Source: Tillus elongatus
Taxonomy: Eukaryota > Arthropoda > Insecta > Coleoptera > Cleridae
Assembly (NCBI GenBank): GCA_964006375.1
Contig: OZ023265.1
Location: 168,726,533-168,790,532 of the forward strand
Length of the DNA stretch: 64,000 bases
Direction: 5' to 3'
The stretch's first letter is position 1; every line of letters begins with the position of its first letter. The translations under genes were made by a program, and so were the position numbers. Of the stretch, positions 53,460 through 64,000 are shown piece after piece. The notes under the pieces are model-generated. The model saw only the letters and a list, made by a program, of their open reading frames with translations. It was not told where the DNA came from and ran no database searches.

Positions 53460-54584
53460 GTCTGGATGCAGCAAGTGTGTTATGGAAGTGAATTTCCATA
53501 AAAATGTTTTTAACAGTAAATGCGAGCAGGCATCAATTTGATTACCGGTATAGCCTATGTAGTTGACAATGTACTATATTTTATCAAAATTACTTATGGT
53601 TCGAAAATAAACAAAAATTTTCCGAAAATAAACTTAAATGTTGGTCTCCTAACCAACAAAGCTTACGTTAATAGCAAATTGAAGTATTGAAATTTGAAGG
53701 ATTTAATGAAAATTCGGTAATTTTGCAGATTAGCTCCCGAACGCTTTTCAAAAAATTGTTTTCAGAAACATTACTAGGACCCCCCTGGATGCACAAACGA
53801 CAAGAAAAATTTCTTGTTTACACCCCCCAAGGAAGTTACGGGACTGGGAGTGAATGGGGGTGCTGGGCGGGGTAGATAGTAAAAAAGAAATGTGAGCAGA
53901 AAATGCGAAGAAAACTGCTTGAAAGCTGTCTATTTGAAGCCATGTCCCCATTAAACCCTGCCTACTCCGCACAGCACCCCTATTTGCCCCAGGTCACGTA
54001 ACTTCCCTGGGGGGTATGAACAAGAAGTTTTTCTTGTGTTTTATGCAACGAGGGTGGTTGTATGCACACAAGGGGGGAAAGAAAATGCCTACGACGAAGC
54101 TGGACCCCCCCCCCGGTTCGACTTGCGGCAGAGGTTGGGGGGTGGCTGCTTCGTCGTGGGGATTTTCCTTCCCCCTCGCGTGCTCGCGTGCATACAACCA
54201 CCTTCGTTGCATAAACCACAAGAAAAATGTCTTGTTCCTACCCACCAAGGAAGTTACGGTACCTGGGGGGATAGGGGTGCTGTGCGGGGTAGGCAGGGTT
54301 TAAGGGGATATGGCTTCAAGATGTGAAACAGACAGCTTTCAAGCCCGCTTTATTCGAATTTTCTGCTCATATTTCCTTTTTACTACCTACCCCGCCCAGT
54401 ACCCCTACTCACTCCTGGTCCCGTAATTTCCTTGGTGGGTGTGAACAAGAAATTTTTCTTGGGGCTTGTGGATCCAAGGGGTGCACTAGGCAAGTTTCTG
54501 AAAATAATTTTTTTCAAAGCGTTCGGGAGCTAAACTGCAAATTTATCGAAAATTCGCTACCAAAACGCACTTACTGCGTCCAGA
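53460..54584. mobile_element. Type A hairpin repeat, copy 4, split by a foldback element
   Basis: Left terminus 'gtctggatgcagcaagtgtgttatgg' at 53460; right terminus 'ttcgctaccaaaacgcacttactgcgtccagat' ending at 54584. Between 53717 and 54547 lies a foldback element; removing it and one 9-bp repeat restores 'ttaatgaaaattcgctacc' as in other copies. Confidence 0.8.
53717..54547. mobile_element. Foldback element, copy 2, with perfect 9-bp target duplication
   Basis: GAAAATTCG at 53708-53716 and 54548-54556. Ends GTAATTTTGCAGATTAGCTC and the inverse of GATAAATTTGCAGTTTAGC. Arms of about 395 bp meet near a C-run (54106-54115). Arms contain paired 'cttccttggtgggtgtgaacaag'-type blocks also arranged as smaller repeats. 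No transposase frame. The 9-bp duplication is the hallmark size for Mutator-type transposition. Confidence 0.85.
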
Positions 54585-55162
54585 TTTTTTCTTACAAACG
54601 CATCATATTTCGATAAAAAATAAACCACACTAAACCTACAGCGAAAGCATCAACGTTACTAAACCGACAGCCAAAGCACCAGAGAAAGGGTCTAATCGAA
54701 ATGAATTTTCTGTAAACATTTTAGTAAAAGAAAAAGCAATGACGGTTGAATCTGAAACTTAAGGGTTTGCAGAACACTCTTCTTGCAACATTTTCTTTTC
54801 ACAATCCGTATTTGTTTCACGTTCTTTGCCTAAACATTGCCAATTTTGACGTTTAAAATTGCTAGTTTGACGTTTTGAGGAAAACTCCAAAATTTGTTTC
54901 TTTAACTGCCCATAACTCCTTTGTCTTTAAAGCTAGAGACCTGAATTTTGGTACAGAGTTCAATACAAACACGGGTACTAAATTTTGGTTTCCCTTACTT
55001 TGTTATTTCCGGAGATGTGAATTTTTTAAAAAAGAAAACACTAATTTTTCCAGGAAAACCTGGTTCGATTTTCCTGGCTAACGAACCTATCCAAGCCACT
55101 TACAAAAGGAACCTACGTACCAAATTTTGTCAAGATTGGTCCATTATTTTTTAGTTATCGGT

Positions 55163-55255
<93 letters not shown>

Positions 55256-55300
55256 ACAGATCTCCTCATTAGCGAATTAAAAAAAAAATCGCTAAAATAC
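54585..55300 (-). mobile_element. Long-subfamily hairpin repeat
   Basis: 'cataaacctacagcgaaagcatc', 'gccaattttgacg', 'gtttcccttactttgttatttccggagatg', core, (TA)n (55167-55251) and a short terminal block 'acacagatctcctcattagcg'. Confidence 0.7.
55167..55251. repeat. (TA)n microsatellite
   Basis: TA run in the typical hairpin-repeat position. Confidence 0.95.
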
Positions 55301-56042
55301 ACATTAGTGATTAATTTATAGTTCCGTTGGCTCTTGGGCCCGAAGAGGTTATTAAATATAGAAAAAACTATATATATTACGTAAAACAACTTGTTCGGCG
55401 GCTTAACGCAGCTAACTTAAAAAATGACAATTACGTTATGGATGGTACCCGTATTATAATGAGTCACAAAAGTAAGATTTGTTAATATTATTACATGCAT
55501 TTATCTTAATACACTTTTGGGATGTTATGCCGAAAGTTTAGGACTTTTTTACGTTACTGAAAAGTCGTAAATTCATCCAAGGATGATAAACGAAAAAGAC
55601 TCTTGATGTCGGAATAATGATCGCCCTCAGAAGGTGACTATCTAATATTACCAGGGAGGTATTTGTGACTCGCTGAAGATTTCGGATCGGGTAATAAATT
55701 GCTCTGTAGGTTTTAACTTGCGGTCGGAATCAAGTGTAGGGTAATTTATTGGTGACCGAGGGAGTCAGCAGCTATAATCAGGAATGGTAAAAAAGATAAC
55801 ACAATCGGCTTTTCTTGAACGCTCTGCTTGCCTGTTGGCTGCGGCTGTTCACTTTCAGTATGGTCGGAGGAGACACAATCGCCTCAATGACTCTTCGGCG
55901 ACCTGCGAGAATATGACGTTCAGGTTCGGCTGTGTGCTAATAAGCCAACTTTATAGACACAACAGACTGTTATTACATAAGGTTACGGTGCCAGTTTTTT
56001 TAATGTGGTTTACAATCAATAAGGAGCGATCCACATTAAAAA
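55301..56042. other. No gene recognised; duplicated flank at right end
   Basis: The last ~87 bp (55953-56039, 'acaacagactgttattacataagg ... ttaatgtggtttacaatcaataagg') recur at 57795-57898, in both cases directly before a hairpin terminus. The 110-codon frame at 55784-56116 runs into the repeat and has no known motif. Confidence 0.45.
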
Positions 56043-56762
<720 letters not shown>

Positions 56763-56763
56763 A

Positions 56764-57436
56764 GTCTGGACGCAGCAAGTGCGTTATCTAAGTGAATTTT
56801 CATAAAAATGCTTTTAATATAAAATGTGTGTGTGTTTTGTTTCTTTAACGTCGGCCTATTTCCTCGACTATGGCCAATCACCCACGCCAGGGAGCAGTTT
56901 CACCTCACTATTCTAGAAATTTTGCCAAACCCCTGCCTTTCTGTAAGGAGGGTAGGAATCTTTAACGTGTCCAACATCGCATGGCCACGGGACCGACGGC
57001 TTTACGCCCCCTCCGAAGTGCGGAACGTGCAGACATTCAACTTGCTCAAATACAATGCCAGAACCTCAGGTGATGTTAATTTTACAGTTTGTACTGAAAA
57101 AGTGAAAGGAGTACCCTGGGATCGAACCCAGTATCCTTCGGTTCAGAGGCACACGTTCTTACCCCTGAACCACCGAGGTTCTTTAATAGAAAATATTATG
57201 TCTTTCTAATGCAAGCAGGCATCAATCTGGTTACGAGTATAGCCTATATAGTAGAAACAATGTACCATATATCATCAAAATTACTTACTGTTTGAAAGTG
57301 TACAAAAGTTTTTCGAAAATAAACTTAAAATGTTCCCGAAAAAACTGGTTTCCTAGCCAACAAACCTTAGGTTAATAGCAAATTGAGTTATTGAAACTTG
57401 AAAATTCACCACCAAAACGCACTTACCGCGTCTCGA
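56764..57436. mobile_element. Type A hairpin repeat, copy 5, split by a SINE
   Basis: Left terminus 'gtctggacgcagcaagtgcgttatc'; right terminus 'accaccaaaacgcacttaccgcgtctcg'. The interior is interrupted at 56826-57180 by a tRNA-derived SINE. Confidence 0.75.
56826..57180 (-). mobile_element. tRNA-derived SINE (~355 bp)
   Basis: The minus strand begins AACCTCGGTGGTTCAGGGG (A box), has a Phe-like anticodon loop CTGAACC, and GGGTTCGATCCCAG (B box). A body follows (CACGTTCCGCACTTCGG, AAAGCCGTCGGTCCC, GACACGTTAAAG) and a simple (CA)n-like tail at 56826-56836. Flanking 'cttttaatataaaatg' and 'ctttaatagaaaatat' look like a diverged target duplication. Transcription would be by RNA polymerase III from the internal boxes; mobilisation would depend on a LINE. 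Confidence 0.82.
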
Positions 57437-57683
57437 TTTTTTTTTTCATACAAAAAACATGCATCATATTTCGATCAAAAATGCAAAAATTCAATAATAT
57501 AAGGGTGTTCGAAAAAACAATTGAAGGGATAACCAACGACTTATGGACCACCATGTGATTCTCAAAATATTTTTATAAGATGCAGCTTAAGACACCCTAT
57601 ATTTAACGTAAATGTTGGTTTCCTAAAAGCTTACGTTAATAGCAAATTGAGTTATTGAAATCTGAAGGATTTAATGAAAATTC
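57437..57683. mobile_element. Repeat block B joined to a type A fragment
   Basis: 'catgcatcatatttcgatc ... accaacgacttatggaccaccatgtg ... caccctatatttaacgt', then 'aaagcttacgttaatagcaaattgag ... ggatttaatgaaaattcag' from a type A interior. Confidence 0.6.
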
Positions 57684-57795
57684 AGTAAATTTGCAGATTA
57701 GCTCCCGAACGCTTTTCAAAAAATTGTCTTCAGAAACTTACTAGGACCCGCCTGGATGCACAACCCACAAGAAACATTTCTTGTTCACACCCCTT
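57684..57795. mobile_element. Foldback element, truncated copy 3
   Basis: 'gtaaatttgcagattagctcccgaacgc' to 'tcttgttcacacccc', the first ~110 bp of the left arm. It follows 'gaaaattca', the same type A site that hosts copy 2. Confidence 0.75.
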
Positions 57796-57900
57796 TATAG
57801 GTACAACAGACTGTTATTACATAATATTCTGTCTAAGGTTACAGTGCCAGTTTTTTTAATGTGGTTTACAATCAATAAGGAGGGAGCCACATTAAAAAAA

Positions 57901-58218
57901 GTCTGGACGCAGCAAGTGCGTTATGGTAGTGAATTTTCATAAAAATGTTTTTAATTGCAAATATGTGTGTTTCCTTTTTAAGAAAGCAGGCATCAATTTT
58001 GGTTACCAGTATAACCTATATCGTAAAAACAATGTGCCATGTTTCATAAAAATAACTTTATTGTGTGAAAATGTACAAAAATTTCCAAAAGTTAACTTAA
58101 AGTGTTCCCGGAAAAACTCGTTTCTTGGTCAACCTTATAGGTTAATAGAAAATTGAGCTATTCAAATTTGAAGCATTTAATGAAAATTCGCTACCATAAC
58201 GCACTTGCTGCGTCCCGA
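57901..58218. mobile_element. Type A hairpin repeat, copy 6 (complete)
   Basis: 318 bp bounded by GTCTGGACGCAGCAAGTGCG and its inverse, both hairpins intact. A-run before and T-rich sequence after. Confidence 0.8.
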
Positions 58219-58570
58219 ATTTCTTTTATTACAAACATGCATCGCTGAAAAATTCAAAAATGCAATAACATAAGGCGTGTTTGATTAAAAAAAAAAGAAA
58301 ATTTGTATCACCAACGACTTATGGGCCATCCTGTGATTGTAGAAATATTTTTTTAAGATGTAGCTCAAGACACCCTATAATTAATATATACAAATTTTCT
58401 TCATATCTTGTATAATAACGGATATATTGAGCTTTATTGATTTTTTACGAAAATTTGACAAAAATTATATACCATTAAACGATAAACTCTAAAGCTAAGG
58501 CTACTGCCAAGCATCAGAGAAAGGGTCTATTTGAAATGAATTTTCTGGAAACATTTTAGTAAAATGGTTT
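58219..58570. mobile_element. Repeat block B and start of long-subfamily repeat
   Basis: 'caccaacgacttatgggccatcctgtg', 'agacaccctataattaat', 'gataacggatatattgagc', then 'acaaaaattatataccattaaacg' of the long subfamily, cut by the next element at about 58571. Confidence 0.6.
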
Positions 58571-59254
<684 letters not shown>

Positions 59255-59642
59255 TCTCAATGGTTTCTTAGCCAACAAACCTTAGGTTAATAACAAATTG
59301 AGTTATTGAAACTTTAAAATTCGCCACCAAAACGCACTTACTGCGTCTCGTTTCTTTTTATTACAAAAAACATGCATCATATTTCGATAAAAAATGGAAA
59401 ATGCAATAATATAAGGGTGTTCGAAAAAAACAATTGAAGGGATCACCAACGACTTATGGACCACCATGTGATTGTCAAAATATTTTTATAAGATGCTGCT
59501 TAAGAGACCCTATAATTAACGTATACAATTTTTCCCGTATCTTGTATAATAACAATTATATTTAGCTTTACCGTACAAATGCGTCACCCTGTATATATGT
59601 AAACAGATAAAAACTAAAAGTAAACCCGCATCTGGATTCTAG
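59255..59642. mobile_element. Type A right end, block B, and left part of a hairpin repeat
   Basis: 59255-59350 ends 'gccaccaaaacgcacttactgcgtctcg'; block B follows to 'gcgtcaccctgtatatatg'; then 'aaacagataaaaactaaaagtaaacc' and the duplicated GATTCTAG that borders the P-type element. Confidence 0.6.
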
Positions 59643-59864
59643 CGGCAACACCGAGATATAAGGACTCGGGTCTCTGACGTAATGGTCGCGTTACGTAAGC
59701 AGGCGAGGTACGTTTGGTATTCCCGCGTATACACTGATAGAAAACAACTTGTCAAGGTGTTGTTTTGTTTATATTTCGTGTGTTAGAACTACCTTTTTGC
59801 TGGAGAATTTGTGTGATATTCTTGTGTTGTGGTGTTTTTTAGCAGTGTTACCGGTATATTAACA

Positions 59865-62800
59865 ATGCCCTATTCCTGTTGTGTGCCGCGATGACGCGGA
59901 AATTACAAAAATGGACCGAAGGTACACTTGTTTCGTTTTCCAACGGACGTCGCCATGTCTGCTAAATGGGTTGCACCTATTCACCGAGAGAATTTTTGGC
60001 CAACGAAGTCCAGCAGAGTCTGTGAGTTGCATTTTGTTAAAGAATATATAATAAATTGTTCTACTGCAACGGATTCACAAACCGGCGTGACCATAACCTC
60101 AAATTTAAAAATTCCTAGATTGAAACGTGATGCTGTACCGTCGCAATTCCCCAATTGCCCTTCCTATTTATCAAAAACTGTTCAATTGCGCCGAAGTCGC
60201 GATGAAAAAGTCAAAGAACTGGAAAATGAAAATTTTGCCAAGGCAATTAGAAATAGTAAAGTAAAATTTGATTCTTTGCAAAAAGAATTTATGCAAACTA
60301 ATTTTAAAGAGTTTCTTGCAGTTTTAAACTTGTTTCATCTGCCCGAAGGTTGGTTTAAAATTTGTGACAATCAAAAAGTTACATTGTTTAAATTAAACTA
60401 TTCTCCTGAATAACATATTCTGTAATAATAAATACTGACTTACAAGTTGAAACATTTTTGCCCGGCTGCGAAATACAAATTGCCCTAAATGACATTAAAC
60501 CTGGTTTAACGACCCCATTTACTTCTAATAATATAAATGAAGTCAAAGATTTGTTATATAATATTGACAAAAACTCTGAAGAAATCTATGCTGAAAAACG
60601 CGATGAAAATAAAAGTGTTTTAAAACACATTTCAAACTTATTAGATTCATTGATGGCAAATATTTCAGATGAGGAGGACGACAGTTTTCAAAAAAAATGC
60701 GTTAGCTTTTTTATCCGAGCAAATAAAATTACATACATCAAACAAGGCAAGATATCGTTATTCAAATAATACTATGATTTTAGACTCGATCCTTGTAACA
60801 ATAAGTCCTCATGCTTACAGGTACTAGAGACATTTTGGCGTACTTATATTACCTCATCCAGATAGAGTAAAATCAATTTGCAGTTCTTTGTTAACAGACC
60901 CTACAACGGAAAAAAGAAATATGTGCTTTAACTATGCGAGAAACCTATTTAAGTTACTATCGGACCGTGAAAAATATATTATACTATTGATGGACGAAAT
61001 CCATATTAAACCATTTCTGGATTATAAAGCAGGAAATATAGTTGGTTCTGCTTATAACTCTGCTTGCAAATTCAGCTTTTGTGTTTATGATATCTAGTAT
61101 TATGTCAAGCGTAAAAAAAGTTGTGCATATCAATCCTACTTCCAAAATTGACCACCTTCTGCTTTTTTCATTAATTGAGGAAGTGATCACTAAGTTGAAG
61201 GAAATTGGATACAAGGTATTTTGTGTTATTAGTGACAATAATGCTATGAACAGTAAAGCAATGAGTATTTTTTCTGATAATAGATGCTTAAGTATTGTTT
61301 ATCCTCACCCTACAGATAAAACGCGCCCTCTTTTTTTTCGACTCTGTACACTTGCTCAAATGTATCCGAAATAACTGGCTCAATTCAAAACCAGACCAAA
61401 CACTATATTACCCTGACTTTGATAGTGGCGTTGAAAAGGCAGCTGCTTTTCAATCCCCCAAAACACTTAACCAATTAGAACACGATAAAAGGTTGGCTAT
61501 TCCCTAAAGCTCTGTTGTCTACTAATATAGAAAGGCAAAATGTTTCATTGGCCCTTAAAGTTTTCAATCCTTTTGTAAAACAGGCCTTAATAAAATTCGG
61601 AACTAAAATTGATAAACCCAAAGACACTGCTGACTTCATTAATATAATAGTTAGATGGTGGAAAATCGTTAATGTAAAAACCCCTCTTGAATGGAAACGC
61701 TTAAATGACAATTTCCAAGAGCCTTTAGCTGCAGAAACTTTTCTTTCCGATAAAAAATTTCTCTTTTTGAATCAAACGTTAAACTGGCTAGAAAACTGGA
61801 AAACTAAGCCTTTTTCTAATAAATTGAGTACTCAAACTCATACAGCATTAACGCACACAGAGTATGCAATGACAGAAGTTATACAGTATTGTTTCAGTGA
61901 ACTTAAAATGAACTATGTCTTATTAGGCAAATTTCAAACAGACGATTTAGAAAATATGTTTGGTCGCTATAGGCAACTTGCGGGCGGGCAATATCATATT
62001 TCTTTGCGACAATCAGAAAAAAGGCTCCGAATTCAATCATTATTTACTCTAAAATCGCAAACCTTCGGCAATATTCAAATTGAGCAGTTTTGCGAAGATA
62101 TTGATGTCCCTGACGAAATTGAAGAAAACCACTCATGTAATCCTGAAATAGCTGAAACCGATGTAGACTATGTCAGTGATTATATTCCGGTAATCACTTA
62201 TTTAGCACGTTACTGTTGTTATATTGCGCGAAAAAGAATTCAGTGTGAAATATGTACGGAAAATATCTTTTTTTTTTTTCATTTCAACAACACACCACGA
62301 GGACTTACAGCCTAAATACTATCGTACCGTGGGTGTTGACAAGGAGGAAAGAGGCAACTTGTTAATTCTGGACTTAAAGGTTTGGAGGTTCGGAGGAGAA
62401 GGAAAAACATGTGCCGGCAAGCAATTCCACAATTTGGAAGTCCTCGGGACAAAAGAGCGGGCATAACAGGATATTCTATGTCTGGTGACTTGGACAGTAA
62501 AGGATGCATTCGCTCTGTTCCCTTGGTAGATCTGTTGGGGGCAGCAGGTGGAGGAACTATGGAAGAAAACTCCTCTGAGCAGTGCCCGTGCAGATATCTA
62601 TAAAAGAGAGAGAGGTCACCAAGGGCAAGGGATGGCAGCCTTTGGATGAGGGTAGGGTCACCGATGAGACGTATAGCTCTCTTTTGGATGGAGTCCAAGA
62701 TAGCGAGTGTAGAAGCGGCAGCTGTAACCCAGAGCAGTAAATTTATAACGATGAAATCATTGTTGAAGATAATTTCACCCTGATTAAAAGCTTAAGCCGG

Positions 62801-63127
62801 GAAAAATTGCTCTATCCCCTAGACGTTATCGTACGAATGGTTTTATGTGCGTATATAATATTTAACAAAATTTTGGATGAATTTGAGGAAACTTTCTTAA
62901 CAGTTCGTAATAAACGTGCATCTCTAAGCCACTATATTACAAAATTTCTTTTAGATAACGGGCACTTGTCTGTCGATCATAAATGTAATGTTCATCCGAT
63001 TGTACATATAGCAAGCATTGTCATAACCTGCACAGTAAATATTCTTCTTAAAAATTATTATGGAAAATATAATGATCGGTTGGCGAAGCCATCTAAAAGC
63101 CATAAATTAATAATTCTTACCAAATAG
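59865..63127 (+). pseudogene. P-type/THAP9-like transposase pseudogene
   Basis: ATG at 59865 starts MPYSCCVPR, then TGA (59892) where the second zinc Cys of the C2CH THAP domain belongs, then FRFPTDVAMSAKWV and CELHF, giving the THAP fold residues. A basic/coiled stretch follows (60200-60330). RNase H-like motifs: ILLMDEIHIKPFLDYKAG (first acidic residue), VISDNNAMNSKA (GTP-binding-insert-like), FFDSVHLLKCIRNNW (second acidic residue) and GKFQTDDLENMFGRYRQLAGG (C-terminal acidic block). The region ends YLARYCCYIARKR, a LINE insertion, then LYPLDVIVRMVLCA to a stop at 63127. Frameshifts near 60410, 60770, 61095, 61340 and 61505. Would bind TIRs and cut in the nucleus; this copy is dead. Confidence 0.88.
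62272..62733 (-). mobile_element. 5'-truncated LINE, copy d, inside the P-type element
   Basis: Fourth copy of the poly(A) LINE, T-run (62269-62280) at its 3' end, truncated near RT C-terminal residues LDSIQKRAIRL. It breaks the transposase after EICTENI. Open frame for 128 codons, so the youngest-looking of the four. Confidence 0.85.
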
Positions 63128-63396
63128 ACCGTATTCTTTTTATAATGATTTTTGCTGTGAAACTTAGTTTTTTCATAATAAAATCGAATGGGGTGCAATG
63201 AAGGGCTCAGTTGACGACTGGCACCCTCTTTCAACCAAAAGCCCTTCAAAAGTTTGTAGAATAAGAGTCTTTTAAGGCTAAAGCAACGTAAAACTCATGA
63301 TAGACTGAGCGGTTCCTATGGTCTGGCACGCTAGCGCGATGCCTGCTTGTGGTGACGTCACGCTCGAGCACCGAGTCCTTATATCTCGGTGTTGCC

Positions 63397-63696
63397 GATT
63401 CTAGGCGGCCTAGTTTGCGCTCATTTGAAGAAATGTTTTTAAAATTCAAAAGTCGCTGTCTCCTCATTAACGAATTTTTTCTACGATATTAGCTAAAAAT
63501 TATAGACTGTTAAACAAAAACTTAACAAAACCTACAGCCAAAGCATGAACTTAACTAAACTTACAGCCAAAGCATCAGAGAAAGCGTCTATATGACATGA
63601 ATTTTCTGTAACAATTTTAGTAAAATGAAGGACAAAGACGATTGAAGCGGAAACTTAAGGGTTTGCAGAACACCCATCTTGCGACATTTTCTTTAC
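63397..63696 (-). mobile_element. Hairpin-repeat terminal block, then start of a long-subfamily repeat
   Basis: 'attctaggcggcctagtttgcgctc' to 'ctcattaacgaattttttctacg' (63490), then 'caaaacctacagccaaagcatg' and 'tgcagaacacccatcttgcgac' of the long subfamily. Confidence 0.65.
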
Positions 63697-63905
63697 GTAA
63701 CCATTTAGCCATGTGTGATGCCTATGGCTTCCACAATCTCCGGCACTTTCAATCTCCGAGCGGCCAACACCATATCGTGAATTTTTTCAATTGTTTCGGG
63801 TGTAGCATTCTCAACTGGGCGTCCAGAACGTTCGGCGTCATTTGTGCTTGTACGGCCGCAGCGAAATTCAGTAAACCACTTTTTTACCATAGAAATTGAT
63901 TGTGC
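63697..63905 (-). pseudogene. Classical mariner transposase N-terminal fragment
   Basis: Minus strand MVKKWFTEFRCGRTSTNDAE, RSGRPVENATPETIEKIH, then EIVEAIGITHG: the linker and second HTH of DD34D mariners. About 60 residues, no catalytic domain, inserted in a hairpin repeat body. Distinct from the long-TIR elements M1-M3. Confidence 0.85.
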
Positions 63906-64000
63906 AATTATTTTTTTTAATTTTATAATTTTTCTTCCTGAAACGTCAAAGTCGCGATTTGAAACGTCAAAATTTGCATTTTTCAGCCAACGAATCTGAA
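63906..64000 (-). mobile_element. Continuation of the long-subfamily repeat
   Basis: 'cctgaaacgtcaaagtcgcgatttgaaacgtcaaaatttgc' matches the body at 2890-2940 and 59170-59200. The window ends inside it. Confidence 0.6.

Larger units (their letters stand above)
59643..63396 (+). mobile_element. P-superfamily transposon with 26-bp TIRs and 8-bp target duplication
   Basis: GATTCTAG at 59635-59642 and 63397-63404. The left end CGGCAACACCGAGATATAAG matches the inverse of the right end over 26 identical bases (from 59644; inverse ending 63396). The element lies in the terminal block of a hairpin repeat: joining the flanks gives 'gattctaggcggcctag', as in intact copies. It encodes a THAP-type transposase and carries a nested LINE at 62272-62733. 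Confidence 0.9.

Noticed and set aside
57117..57180. Functional tRNA-Phe gene
   Set aside because: A and B boxes are good, but the acceptor and anticodon stems do not pair well and the unit continues into a SINE body with a tail.

Overview
This is eukaryotic, AT-rich DNA, almost certainly from an insect. The evidence is the set of transposon families (gypsy-type LTR element, two LINE clades, mariner-like elements, a P/THAP element, tRNA-derived SINE heads), short GT-AG introns inside transposase relics, a (CCTAA)n tract of the arthropod telomere type, and the complete absence of bacterial operon structure. The order cannot be fixed from the window; a beetle or another insect with a large repeat-rich genome is my guess. 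I see no convincing host gene. The window looks like intergenic or deep intronic DNA built from layers of mobile elements.

Background layer: a family of hairpin-ended interspersed repeats resembling HINE/Helentron non-autonomous elements. Copies share a terminal hairpin (ACGCA-GCAAG-TGCGT) next to a T-run, a subterminal TAGTGAATTTTC inverted repeat, a conserved core ending 'gagttatcggtgtgatac', and in most copies an embedded (TA)n array followed by a conserved block. About 24 (TA)n arrays occur, and most of those with identifiable flanks sit in this position. A ~310-bp relative with the hairpin at both ends (called type A here) is present in at least six copies.

Second layer: insertions into that background. 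4.3-5.1 kb and 53.7-54.5 kb: foldback elements with ~395-bp arms, one with a perfect 9-bp target duplication. 5.2-6.7, 16.8-18.35, 26.9-28.06 and 62.3-62.7 kb: four copies of a poly(A)-tailed LINE. 7.6-9.0 kb: an internally deleted gypsy-type LTR element with CGCG duplication. 9.3-11.2 kb: a 1.9-kb TIR element. 13.6-15.5, 19.2-22.2 and 30.2-32.6 kb: three mariner-like elements with unusually long TIRs (about 320-450 bp), D-D spacing near 41 and, in two, apparent introns. 37.3-41.8 kb: a nearly intact 4.5-kb LINE (endonuclease, RT, RNase H, zinc knuckle) with an 11-bp duplication and only two in-frame TAG codons. 56.8-57.2 kb: a tRNA-derived SINE nested in a type A repeat. 59.6-63.4 kb: a P-superfamily element (THAP plus RNase H-like transposase) with 8-bp duplication, itself broken by a LINE.

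Other structure: an ~11-unit degenerate 76-bp tandem array at 52.3-53.15 kb, a 195-bp hairpin at 48.48-48.68 kb, and unrecognised low-complexity DNA at 25.2-26.9, 32.8-34.3 and 48.7-51.1 kb. All transposase, RT and gag genes carry stops, frameshifts or deletions, so the window is a decaying archive. Because the same host repeat often survives elsewhere without the insertion, many element ends can be read exactly from empty sites.
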